64,000 nucleotides of DNA from Mesorhizobium temperatum (GTDB taxonomy: Bacteria > Pseudomonadota > Alphaproteobacteria > Rhizobiales > Rhizobiaceae), in contig NZ_NPKJ01000050.1 in assembly GCF_002284575.1 (NCBI RefSeq), positions 1-64,000 of the forward strand. Direction: 5' to 3'. Positions 1-8,062 of this stretch are shown here, piece by piece. A program made the translations under genes and the position numbers. The stretch's first letter is position 1. Each line of letters begins with the position of its first letter. Under the pieces are notes generated by a model, which had not been told where the DNA came from, did not search any database, and was given only the letters and a program-made list of their open reading frames with translations.

Positions 1-449
1 CCGCCACTGCCGCCGCTGCCGCCACTGCCACCGCCGCCGCCGTCGCCGCCACTGCCGCCACTGCCGCCGCTGCCGCCGTCGCCGCCGTCGCTGCCGCCGT
101 CGCCGTCGCCATCACCGTCACCGTCGCCGTCGCCATCACCGTCGCCGTCGCCGTCGCCATCACCGTCGCCGTCGCCGTCACCGCCATCGTTCAGGGCGGC
201 GGCAATAAGGGCCGTGGTAACCGGCGGGCACATGTCGATCTGTTCGGCGGAAAGAATGCTGGTGCGGTTGGATGCAATACAGCAAACCGCGAAATTGGCT
301 TCAGTGAGAGGTTGGCACTGTGCAGCCGCAAGCCGCGGACGTTGACTCTGCTGTGCGGTTGCCGGTGTGATCATTGCCACCGTGAAGGCGGCAGATGAAA
401 GGAGCAGTATATTTCGAATCTTGCTCGAGACGTCAGGGTACAGGTGCAT
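1..449 (-). CDS. Secreted Gly/Asp-repeat protein, C-terminus cut by window edge
   Basis: An open frame runs from an ATG at 449 to the left edge without a stop. A strong Shine-Dalgarno (GGAGGA) lies at 455-460, about 6 nt upstream. The N-terminus (MHLYPDVSSKIRNILLLSS...) looks like a signal peptide with likely cleavage after TPATAQ. A domain of about 50 residues with four cysteines follows, then from about residue 87 an alternating Asp-Gly run that passes into a GGS/GGD run still open at position 1. Asp-Gly tails can bind calcium or act as flexible linkers. The gene is divergent from the C93 protease gene. The family is not recognised; an exported surface or matrix protein is inferred. Confidence 0.7.
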   Translation of the reverse strand, partial: MHLYPDVSSKIRNILLLSSAAFTVAMITPATAQQSQRPRLAAAQCQPLTEANFAVCCIASNRTSILSAEQIDMCPPVTTALIAAALNDGGDGDGDGDGDGDGDGDGDGDGDGDGDGDGGSDGGDGGSGGSGGSGGDGGGGGSGGSGGSG

Positions 450-635
450 TTTCTTCCTCCTTTTGAGGGAAAAAAGGCGCTCCCGTCCCCTTTGGTTGCG
501 CGGGGTCAATGTTACCGACCATCGGTAACACTTTATTAACTATGCCAAACAATTTGTTCCTGTGCAATCGCGATTCTCAGGGTTGATTTACTAGACCCCT
601 TCAAGATTATGGCGGCCCACCAAAGGGGACACTAG

Positions 636-1196
636 GTGATTCGTTCAGCGGCGCTTCTCGCGGCGGCCATTTCGCTGGCCGGCTGCAGCAATCAAACCAC
701 CGGAACGGCAACGAAGATGGCCACGCAAGGCTACGCCTTTGCACCGGCCGCCTTCTACAAATTCTGCGCCAGTGATCCGGCGCTCTGCAGCACCCGCGGC
801 AAGGTCAAAGCGGTCGAACTCACGCCGAGGCTGGAAGCGGAACTTGCGAGCGTAAACAAGTCGGTTAATCGCCGCATCAGGGAGAGAGACGACCGATACT
901 CCGCAGGCCGAGCCGACGTTTGGGGCTTGCCGACCGACGAAGGCGATTGCGAGGATTTCGCCATCCTCAAGAAAGCCGAGTTGTTGAAACTCGGGTGGCC
1001 GGCATCCGCCCTGTTGCTGACCGTTGCGACGCTTGGCGGCGAAGGTCATACCGTCCTAACGGTGCGGACGAACAAGGGCGACCTGGTGCTGGATAACAGG
1101 ACGGGCGCGATCAGGGATTGGTCACGGACGTCTTACCGTTATTTTGCTCGGCAGTCCCAGTCCGAAAATGGCAAGTGGACGCGGATAAGATCCTGA
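636..1196 (+). CDS. Lipoprotein transglutaminase-like cysteine protease, C93/BTLCP (LapG-like) family
   Basis: 186 residues from a GTG start, with AAGGGG 6-8 nt upstream. A lipoprotein signal ends in the lipobox LAGC (Cys17). The family triad is visible: Cys in GDCEDFAILKK (about residue 107), His in GEGHTVL (about 137) and Asp in LVLDNRTG (about 152). The C93 family (Pfam Peptidase_C93) includes LapG, the periplasmic protease that releases type I secreted adhesins from the cell surface in Pseudomonas, and its members often occur with type I secretion genes. A type I system lies 7 kb downstream, so trimming an exported surface protein is a reasonable inference. Lipid anchoring is not typical of LapG itself. 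Confidence 0.85.
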   Translation: MIRSAALLAAAISLAGCSNQTTGTATKMATQGYAFAPAAFYKFCASDPALCSTRGKVKAVELTPRLEAELASVNKSVNRRIRERDDRYSAGRADVWGLPTDEGDCEDFAILKKAELLKLGWPASALLLTVATLGGEGHTVLTVRTNKGDLVLDNRTGAIRDWSRTSYRYFARQSQSENGKWTRIRS

Positions 1197-1917
1197 CACC
1201 CGTGCCCTGATAGCCCCGCCGATTTCGACGCGGCGCAAAACCAGATCTATCTTCGATCTCGCGTCCTCAGCCGACGGTGGGCCGCGACCGTCTCCTGCGC
1301 TGCGCGATACCGCGTCCAAGCAGACGTCACGGCGGCCCGGACCCGATCGCGGCTCACGTCACCTCGATGCGTGCCTGGGCCGAGCTCTTCCTTGGACTGG
1401 CGCAGTTCGGCAGGGGCCCCTGCCCCCTGGCAGATCGGCACAGTCATGCTCCGGCCGACGCCGGCAGCGTTGGAAGGACTCGCTGAAGCTGCGCGACACG
1501 CCGGCTTCGGCGACAATCCGGGGAAGCAACGCGCATTGCACCGACTCGACGATGAAACCCGAGGCGTCGACCAGATGCAGCGTCGCGAGAATGGCGGGAT
1601 GTTCGATCAGAGACTGTTTCGAAAGTCGCTCCGGCGAGTCATATGGTGGTGGTTTCGAGAACCGGAGCGCAGCGGACATTTGGGTCCGTGAGCACCGCAG
1701 GACCCCGAAAATCGGAAAGATTTTCGGAAAGGATCATTCGCAAAATCAAAAGTGCTACAGCGTCCTTTGCGCGTCCAAAGGACGCGCGGCGCTGTAGGTA
1801 AGCGCAGAAAACGCCATCAGATGGCCGCCGGAGTAGAGTTTCCAAACAGTCTCTCAGGGCCACCGCGGATGGTCCCGTAATGGAGATCGCTGATCTGTGC
1901 GTCACAGGACAAGCAGT
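1197..1917. other. Gene-free stretch with a dispersed repeat
   Basis: No frame here has a convincing start, ribosome site and protein-like composition. Minus-strand frames between about 1247 and 1679 give short stretches that look protein-like (for example LIEHPAILATLHLVDASG) but change frame, so a decayed gene is possible. The last 100 bp hold a repeat that recurs near 35.5 kb. Confidence 0.4.
1705..1797. repeat. Dispersed palindromic repeat, copy 1
   Basis: About 93 bp made of a CCGAAAATC/GATTTTCGG hairpin region, a link AAAATCAAAAGTG, and a second imperfect palindrome from CTACAGCGTCC to GGCGCTGTAG. The same modules occur in inverted orientation at 35434-35545, differing by few bases over the second palindrome. 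It resembles the extragenic palindromic repeats common in rhizobia. Confidence 0.8.
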
Positions 1918-2412
1918 TCAATGCGGAAAGGAATTGCTTTCGACGACTCTCCAAATATCCTTGTTGATTGCGCTGATCGCTTGGATGGAGGCGCTTATCC
2001 GCTTCATCTCGGAATCGTCGAGTTCCTCAACCTTCCCATATTTGATTGCATCCTTGCTATCGAAGATGCGCATTAGTTGCGTGCTCGCGTGCGTTCCCGT
2101 TTCGTCGAACGAATAGATGCAGTGGCTGTATTTGTTGCGCAGCTTTCCCTGCCGGGTAAGCTGACTGGCAATCTCCAGAACCTGGCGTCGGCATTCAACC
2201 GGTGTTCCCGCCATCTTCGCCAACCGCTCGACCAACTCGATCCGAGCACGCGTGGTGTTCAGCGTCAGGAAAATGACGATCGCTGTCTCCTTGTCTACTT
2301 TCGCCAGACCGGCAATCAAGTAAATCAGCAAGCTTTCCGTGTTGGTCCATGTGTAGTTCAATTGACCAACAAGCAGTAAAACCTCCTGGAAGCGTGGCAT
2401 CGACCTGCTCAC
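1918..2412 (-). CDS. Conserved hypothetical protein co-transcribed with LuxR regulator
   Basis: 164 residues, mostly helical, with a hydrophobic stretch LLIYLIAGLAKV near residue 30 and no signal peptide. The GTG start at 2412 overlaps the regulator's TGA stop (GTGA), so the two are translationally coupled; an ATG at 2400 (MPRFQEV) is an alternative start. I do not recognise a family. Coupling to a CsgD-like regulator next to a secretion operon suggests an accessory or signalling role, but nothing in the sequence demonstrates this. Confidence 0.6.
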   Translation of the reverse strand: MSRSMPRFQEVLLLVGQLNYTWTNTESLLIYLIAGLAKVDKETAIVIFLTLNTTRARIELVERLAKMAGTPVECRRQVLEIASQLTRQGKLRNKYSHCIYSFDETGTHASTQLMRIFDSKDAIKYGKVEELDDSEMKRISASIQAISAINKDIWRVVESNSFPH

Positions 2413-3206
2413 GTGAGAGTTGAGATCACCGGGCGATCCGCACTGGGACTGCCAACCCTTCCAGCGGACGCAACCCGTCGGGCATGAAAAAGGGCTGCGG
2501 CTTCAGTCCGGTTGTGGGCGCCCAGCTTGTTGATGATGTTGTGCATGTGAATTTTGACGGTGTGTTCGGAAAGGCGAAGCGTCGCGGCTATGGTCTTATT
2601 CTGCAGTCCCTGCGACGCCATCTCCAGGATCTGCCGCTCCCGACACGTCAGTTGGCCCGACTCCTCAAGTGCGGCTTGCCGTTTGATAGCGGGCTTCGAT
2701 TGCTTCGTGTTGGAATGGGGCATGCCGTTGTTCAGGTAGGACTGAAACATGGCTAAGGGGAAATATTCGCCTCCGCGCAGCATGAGCCTGATCACGGAAA
2801 GCCACACATCCAGCTTTAGGTTCATGGGAAGCACGCCGCGCACCACTTGCGACGCAAAGACCTCATCGGGAAAAAGCGGCCTCCTGCTGTCGTCTTGCAT
2901 CACAGCGGTCATAGCTGCCGGGTGGAAGCGAGCCAACTGGGCGGAACAGGAATCGATCTCGCTTAGAAACACCGTATCGATCAGAATGAGGGAGACTGAA
3001 GGTTCGAACGCAGTCCAGGTGGCGGACAGGTCCCGGACGCGCTCAGCCCCGATCCATGGAAATTCCCTTTCGACGGCATGCACCAGGCTCTCAGAGATCG
3101 TGTCGTCAGGGGCAATGAAGAGCAAGGTTCGTCGGGCCCAGGATTCTCTATCGGCTATATCAGCTCGACCTCGTCCGCTCGCCTCCACCCCATCCACCCC
3201 ATTCAT
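2409..3206 (-). CDS. LuxR-family transcriptional regulator, CsgD/VpsT-like architecture
   Basis: About 265 residues from the ATG at 3206; a GTG at 3227 would add 7. The C-terminal 60 residues form a LuxR/FixJ helix-turn-helix (LTCRERQILEMASQG ... SEHTVKIHMHNIINKL). The N-terminal 130 residues look like a degenerate receiver: strands TLLFIAP and SLILIDTVFL, where the second could carry the acceptor-position Asp, but the rest of the acidic pocket is not evident. This layout matches biofilm regulators such as CsgD and VpsT. The gene is divergent from the large secreted-protein operon beginning at 3797, its most likely target. The ligand is unknown. Confidence 0.75.
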   Translation of the reverse strand: MNGVDGVEASGRGRADIADRESWARRTLLFIAPDDTISESLVHAVEREFPWIGAERVRDLSATWTAFEPSVSLILIDTVFLSEIDSCSAQLARFHPAAMTAVMQDDSRRPLFPDEVFASQVVRGVLPMNLKLDVWLSVIRLMLRGGEYFPLAMFQSYLNNGMPHSNTKQSKPAIKRQAALEESGQLTCRERQILEMASQGLQNKTIAATLRLSEHTVKIHMHNIINKLGAHNRTEAAALFHARRVASAGRVGSPSADRPVISTLT

Positions 3207-3227
3207 GACGCACCTGTCTACTAGCAC

Positions 3228-3796
3228 TCGCTAAAGGCCGGGAACCCTCAACCCGGACGACACCACGTTAACTAGTTCCTAACTCAAAAATATGCGAAAA
3301 AATATAGTCCTGACGAGCTAGGCAGTAGCTCGGGCACGCTCGGCGTAACCCTGTGCTGGCAGCGCGCGGCGCGCAACTATCGCCACTCACGATTGCTACC
3401 GACTTAGGTTTCCGTCCAGGACTTAACCCTTCAGGGCGAGCAGATCGTCCCAAACGGGCTAGCTCCAACTATCAGCTTACAATTTCCGGCTGACGGTCAC
3501 AGACTTCCAACGTTCCGTATTGGGAGTTTGGGGAACATCCAGAGATGCACGAGAGCAGCGAGCGACCGCACCGTTGGGCGGCGCAGGCGGTAGCTCGTGC
3601 GCAATTTGGCTGCCCCGCTCCCCGTCAAAGGGAGGTGACGCCGTACAAACAGACGATGACCGGATCTCCGGCCTTAGTCCCCTAGGCGCAGGCGATCCAA
3701 ACCAGCCACATGAAAACTTAACGGCCGCGAGCAGCCCAAGACCACGTCAGAATGAATGTGGTTCGGTTGTCGCGGCCCGTAACCGAGGGAACGACA
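3228..3796. promoter_or_regulatory. Divergent regulatory region between LuxR gene and secretion operon
   Basis: About 570 bp without a convincing gene, starting with an AT-rich patch (3268-3310). An inverted repeat GAGCTA-5-TAGCTC lies at 3315-3331. It must carry promoters for the regulator (minus) and the operon (plus). I could not identify a sigma-factor consensus with confidence. Confidence 0.45.
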
Positions 3797-5887
3797 ATGA
3801 CTACTCGCAATAGCAATAACTCCAACACCGGTTGGCAGTTCATCGGCGATGTCTCCGATGACGACACCGAGATCAACATCGGAGATGGCGATTCCAAGAG
3901 CGACGCCAGCGCCGACGCCAAGAGCGACGCCAGCGCCGACGCCAAAGCCGATGCCCAATCCGACGCTGACGCCAAGAGCGACGCTGACGCCACCGGTGTC
4001 GGCGTCGGTGTCGGTGTCGGAGCTGGCATCGGCATTGGCGACGCTACGGCCAATTCAACCAGCAACAACACCAACAATAACGGCAACAACAATAGCAATA
4101 CGAGCAGCAACAACAATAACAGCAACAACAGCAACTCGAACACCAACACTAACACTAACAACGTTAACACCAATGTTAACGCCAGTGTTAGCGCCAGCGC
4201 GACGTCCGACGGATATTTGGACGACGATTACGCTGACCTCGACGACGTGAATGTCGGGCTCGGCGGCGTCATGATTTTCAGCCGCGACGGCGACATCAGC
4301 TTCGATCCGGGCGATGACATCAGCTTCTCGGACGTCCTGAACGGCGCGTTTGCTGGGGCCGGCAATGGCCACAGCGCCACCATCATTAACCAGACCGGCG
4401 ACATGAAGGATAACGACTATCTCGGCAGCGCGACGGTCAAGAATGATGGCTACTTCGGCAACAAGGGCGACGCCAAGGGTGGTTACGCCAAGTCCGATGA
4501 CGGCATTGATGCCGGCGGCGACGGCGGCCATGCCGGCGATTCGCTCGCTTTGGGCGGCTTCGGCGCAAAGGGCGGCGATGCCGATAGCGGCAACGCCAAG
4601 GCTGGCGACGCCGACGGCGGCGGTGTGGCCGTGAGCGTGCCGATTGTCCTCGGCTCCGCGGACGCCAAGTCCGACGGCGGCGACGCTAATGGCGGCGACG
4701 GCGTACCGATCGCGCTTAGTGGCGACGCCAAGGGCGGCGACGCGTCCGGCGTGGCTGTCGGTGCAGGCCTCGGCGGTGACGGCAAGGGCGGCTACGGCGA
4801 CAGTGGCGAAGCCAATGGCGGCAACAGCGGCGACGCCTTTGGCGGCGACGGCGGCGACGGCGTCGGGCTCGGCCTGGGCTTCGGCCTGGGCGTCGGCGTT
4901 GGCGGCGACTCCAAGGCCGATGGCGGCAATTCCGACGCCAAGGGCGGCGACGCTGGCGCGCTTGGCATCGCCGATGCCGATGGCGGACGCGGCGGCGACG
5001 GCGGCAGCGGTGGACGCGGCGGCGACTCGACCGCGCTACCTGTCGCCCTGGCGCTGATGGACGATGCTGAGGCTGGCAGCGACAACGATCCCGCTTGGGG
5101 TGGGAACACCAGCAGTGACAACATCGCCGTAGGTATCCCGATCGCCTCGAATGGCGACGCCGATGCCGGTAACACCGGTGGTGGCGGCGGCGGCGGTGGC
5201 GGTGGCGGTGGCGGCGGCGCGAATGCCGGCAACTCGGCCGATGTCGATGGCGGCGCTGCAAGCTCGATTGGCGGCGGCGCAACCTCGACCAGCGGCGCTG
5301 GCACCGGCTCAGGCTCTGGCACTGGCTCTGGCTCTGGCGTCGGCGGCGCCGGCGGCGGCGCCAACAGCGGCGCGGGTGGGGCTGGCACGAGCGGCGACGC
5401 AACCGGCGGAGCCGGCAGCGGCGGAGCAGGCAGTGGCTTGGCGGACAACCTCAGCACCGGTGGCGCAGCCACCAGCGGTGGGGCCACGGCCGGCGATGCG
5501 ACCGGCGGCGATGCGACCGGCGGCGCGTCGACGGCGACCGGTGGAACGGGCGCGGTTGCTCTCAGCGGCGCTTGGGCTGACGGAGCGGACGGCGGCAATG
5601 CCTGGACCGGCGATGCCACGGGCGGCGCTGGCGGCTACGGCGGCGCAGCTGTTGCGACCGGCGGCGCGGCTGGCAATGGCGGCGGCGGCGGCAGCTGGGG
5701 GTCCAATATCGGCCACGACCAGCACATCGAAGCCATAAGCCAGGCCAACGCCAATGGCACCATCGACATGAACGGCTTCAACCAGCAGATCGTGATGGGC
5801 GCCAATCTGCAAGGCCACTCGGTCGACATGACTGTAGTAGGCGGCAATCTCACCAGCTCGCTGGTTGGCGAAGACGACGCGACATAA
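3797..5887 (+). CDS. Large Gly/Asp/Asn-rich low-complexity protein, putative type I secreted matrix protein
   Basis: 696 residues from the ATG at 3797, chosen because GAGGGA lies 6 nt upstream; an in-frame ATG at 3752 lacks a site. There is no signal peptide. Order: acidic start (DVSDDDTEINIGDGD), Ser-Asp-Ala repeats, Gly-Val run, Asn/Ser/Thr run (about 4050-4200), a unit ATIINQTGDMKDNDYLG (about 4380-4426), a long Gly-Asp-Ala region with an 11-Gly run (about 5180-5220), then a C-terminal block (5701-5870) with Q/N units ISQANANG and GFNQQIVMGANLQG. The Q-x5-D-x-D unit recurs in the next gene. Absence of a Sec signal next to a type I transporter suggests type I export. Cys is absent. It could be a curlin-like or calcium-binding matrix protein. 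Confidence 0.75.
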   Translation: MTTRNSNNSNTGWQFIGDVSDDDTEINIGDGDSKSDASADAKSDASADAKADAQSDADAKSDADATGVGVGVGVGAGIGIGDATANSTSNNTNNNGNNNSNTSSNNNNSNNSNSNTNTNTNNVNTNVNASVSASATSDGYLDDDYADLDDVNVGLGGVMIFSRDGDISFDPGDDISFSDVLNGAFAGAGNGHSATIINQTGDMKDNDYLGSATVKNDGYFGNKGDAKGGYAKSDDGIDAGGDGGHAGDSLALGGFGAKGGDADSGNAKAGDADGGGVAVSVPIVLGSADAKSDGGDANGGDGVPIALSGDAKGGDASGVAVGAGLGGDGKGGYGDSGEANGGNSGDAFGGDGGDGVGLGLGFGLGVGVGGDSKADGGNSDAKGGDAGALGIADADGGRGGDGGSGGRGGDSTALPVALALMDDAEAGSDNDPAWGGNTSSDNIAVGIPIASNGDADAGNTGGGGGGGGGGGGGGANAGNSADVDGGAASSIGGGATSTSGAGTGSGSGTGSGSGVGGAGGGANSGAGGAGTSGDATGGAGSGGAGSGLADNLSTGGAATSGGATAGDATGGDATGGASTATGGTGAVALSGAWADGADGGNAWTGDATGGAGGYGGAAVATGGAAGNGGGGGSWGSNIGHDQHIEAISQANANGTIDMNGFNQQIVMGANLQGHSVDMTVVGGNLTSSLVGEDDAT

Positions 5888-5898
5888 CCGGCATGGCC

Positions 5899-5959
5899 GG
5901 TCTCGCCGCGGCGAGACCTGCAAAAAAGGGACTGCGCGGGGAAAGCCCCGCGCAGTCCC
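5899..5959 (+). promoter_or_regulatory. Two strong hairpins between the two exported-protein genes
   Basis: A perfect 20-bp palindrome (GGTCTCGCCG/CGGCGAGACC, 5899-5918) is followed by a hairpin with a perfect 14-bp stem and AAAG loop (5928-5959). No T-run follows on the plus strand, so a full terminator is unlikely. Such structures often stabilise the upstream message or cause partial read-through, giving more of the first product than of the second. Confidence 0.7.
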
Positions 5960-6026
5960 TACGAACCAGAAGAGAAGCGCGACCCGGCAAGGGCGCGGAT
6001 GATCTCGAAAGCCGGAGGAAACTTCC

Positions 6027-8042
6027 GTGTATATGGACAAGATCACCGAGGCGATCAGCCACTTTGTGGGACTGTTTGAAATCACGCTGGAGCAAACCCG
6101 TCTCAGGAAAGCCTATGACGAATTCAAGGCGCTCCAAGCGGTTGAGGAAGAAAGGCCGGAGCTTTCCAGTGATACGATCGACGTCGAAGCAGGATACAAT
6201 CTGGAGGATTTCGTTCCCTCCATCCAGTATTCGCCAGTTCCACCCAAATTTGTCCTGACGACGCCCTGGTTGGAATTCCAATTCCCTCCTCCAGACATCC
6301 CCGCGATCCCGCAGCCGGACGTCGCCTATCCAGGTTTGCTGCTCCACCCGGAAGCTCCATTGATGGGGAGTGCGCCCTCACGCCTGATCCTGCCCCATAT
6401 CGAGCCCCCTGGCTCGGTGGCGGTCCTTATCAATCAGGAGCTTCGGCTCTCCGATAACGACTATGTAGGCGCTGGCGGACATGGCCTGAAATTCTCTCCC
6501 GAAGCAGCGAACCATGGTGCCGAAATGGCGGCCTTGCTGGGCGCGGCGGCGGATCTGTCTCCCATCGACGATCTGGAAATGCCGGGATCGTCCGAGGAGA
6601 TAGTGACTATCATCAAGACAGCCGGCGAACGGCTCAGCGGCCATCCGGAGGAATCGGATGGCGAAGCCGATGTTTTCGTCGTCAAGGCTGACGTCATCGA
6701 AGGCACTTACGTCAATGGGCAATCCGTCGACGAGGCGCCCAAGCTCGACGATCACCTCCCGGAGAAGCACCGTCGAGCCGAGGAGGAGGAAGAAGAGGAC
6801 GAGGAAGAAGAGCCCGAGCAACCCTCCTACACGCCTGGGTCCGGAAGCATCGACATCGATGTTTCGGTCGAGCTGGAGGCCGGCGGCAATCTCCTCGTCA
6901 ACAGCGTGTCGATGGCCAACAACTGGCTGCAGTCGCCGGTTTGCGCGGTGATGGGCGACCATGTCGAGCTCAACGCGATCATTCAGATCAATGTCTCGTG
7001 CGACAGCGACCTCGTCAGTTCCTCCATCAACGGTTGGGGCCTGAATGCAACCGATCCGACCCAAGGCTTCAATATAGCGATGTTCAAGCGCGTCGATCCG
7101 TCGGCGGAAGTTGCGGCGTCGCAGGCCAAGCAGGGTGACTTTCCCGAGCACTGGGTTGTCACGGAGGTCGAAGGCGACCTGCTCATCATGAACTGGATCC
7201 AGCAATACACATTCATGACGGACCATGACGTTTCGATCCTGTCGTCATCGGGAGTCGAGACGCTGGTGACAGCCGGCGCCAACACGGCGGCTAACGACAT
7301 TTCGCTGGACGAACTGGGCTTCCATTACGACCTGATCGTCGTCGGCGGAAACATTTATGACGCCAACATCATCCACCAGTTGAACGTGCTCCTGGACAAC
7401 GACCTGATCGGCGCGGTCGATGGTTTCCAGACAACCGGCGAAGGCGCGGCCTCCACGAGCGACAATCTGCTTTGGAACCAGGCCGACATCGTCAATTACG
7501 GCGCCGGCGATCGCTTCGAGGCGATGACTGAAGCTTATCGCAAGGCGGGTGAAAGCCTGCAGAACGGCAACGGTGACCTTTACGACATACTGGACGATGG
7601 CCCATTCGCGGGCATCGGGGCGCTTCGGGTGCTCTACATCTCCGGTGACATCCTCAATCTGCAATACGTCAAACAGACCACCATTCTTGGTGACAGCGAT
7701 CAGGTGGCCCTGGCCATGAATGCGCTGGCGCATCCGGAGGCGGACTGGACAATTTCGACGGGAACCAACTCGCTGGTCAATTATGCCTACATTGCTGACG
7801 TGGATTCCACCGGCAAGACCTATGTAGGCGGCGGCATCTATTCGGACGAGATCCTCATCCAGGCGGAGTTGATTTCCACCGGCCCCGATCTTGGCGGCCA
7901 GGATCCCGACGTGCTGGTGAATGAAGCGGTCGCTTTCCTCGACGACGACATGCTGGCGCCGGAAGGCTCTCAAAACGTGGCGTATCCCTCGCTCGTGCCT
8001 GAGTCGACCTATTCCGATCCGATGCAAAGCGTCCTCGCGTGA
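6027..8042 (+). CDS. Acidic repeat protein, putative type I secreted, shares Q-x5-D-x-D repeat with upstream gene
   Basis: 671 residues from GTG at 6027 (GGAGGA 7 nt upstream; ATG at 6033 is an alternative). No signal peptide. Residues 1-125 are variable and Pro-rich, residues 250-265 are almost pure Glu/Asp, and the rest is a repeat region. Five copies of Q-x5-D-x-D-x-(V/I) have identical spacing: Q137, Q320, Q393, Q451 and Q550. Several are preceded by G(G/N/D)-x8-9 and a hydrophobic pair, as in GGNIYDANIIHQ. The same unit occurs in the upstream protein, so the two probably share a beta-repeat fold. The stop overlaps the region just ahead of the ABC transporter start. Function unknown; surface or matrix protein inferred. 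Confidence 0.75.
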   Translation: MYMDKITEAISHFVGLFEITLEQTRLRKAYDEFKALQAVEEERPELSSDTIDVEAGYNLEDFVPSIQYSPVPPKFVLTTPWLEFQFPPPDIPAIPQPDVAYPGLLLHPEAPLMGSAPSRLILPHIEPPGSVAVLINQELRLSDNDYVGAGGHGLKFSPEAANHGAEMAALLGAAADLSPIDDLEMPGSSEEIVTIIKTAGERLSGHPEESDGEADVFVVKADVIEGTYVNGQSVDEAPKLDDHLPEKHRRAEEEEEEDEEEEPEQPSYTPGSGSIDIDVSVELEAGGNLLVNSVSMANNWLQSPVCAVMGDHVELNAIIQINVSCDSDLVSSSINGWGLNATDPTQGFNIAMFKRVDPSAEVAASQAKQGDFPEHWVVTEVEGDLLIMNWIQQYTFMTDHDVSILSSSGVETLVTAGANTAANDISLDELGFHYDLIVVGGNIYDANIIHQLNVLLDNDLIGAVDGFQTTGEGAASTSDNLLWNQADIVNYGAGDRFEAMTEAYRKAGESLQNGNGDLYDILDDGPFAGIGALRVLYISGDILNLQYVKQTTILGDSDQVALAMNALAHPEADWTISTGTNSLVNYAYIADVDSTGKTYVGGGIYSDEILIQAELISTGPDLGGQDPDVLVNEAVAFLDDDMLAPEGSQNVAYPSLVPESTYSDPMQSVLA

Positions 8043-8062
8043 TTCGAACCCGGGTGGCAGCC

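Noticed and set aside
1..200. Trinucleotide-like repeat at the left edge as a possible CRISPR or satellite
   Set aside because: No spacers or repeat-spacer periodicity; it reads cleanly as Gly-Asp and Gly-Ser codons of one frame.
1359..1679. Minus-strand frame of 106 codons between the C93 gene and the hypothetical gene
   Set aside because: No ribosome site, composition drifts to Arg/Pro-rich, and protein-like parts shift frame. At best a decayed gene.
4716..5619. Long minus-strand frames opposite the Gly-rich gene
   Set aside because: They are Arg-rich or Pro/Ala-rich complements of the GGC-repeat coding strand, with no start signals.
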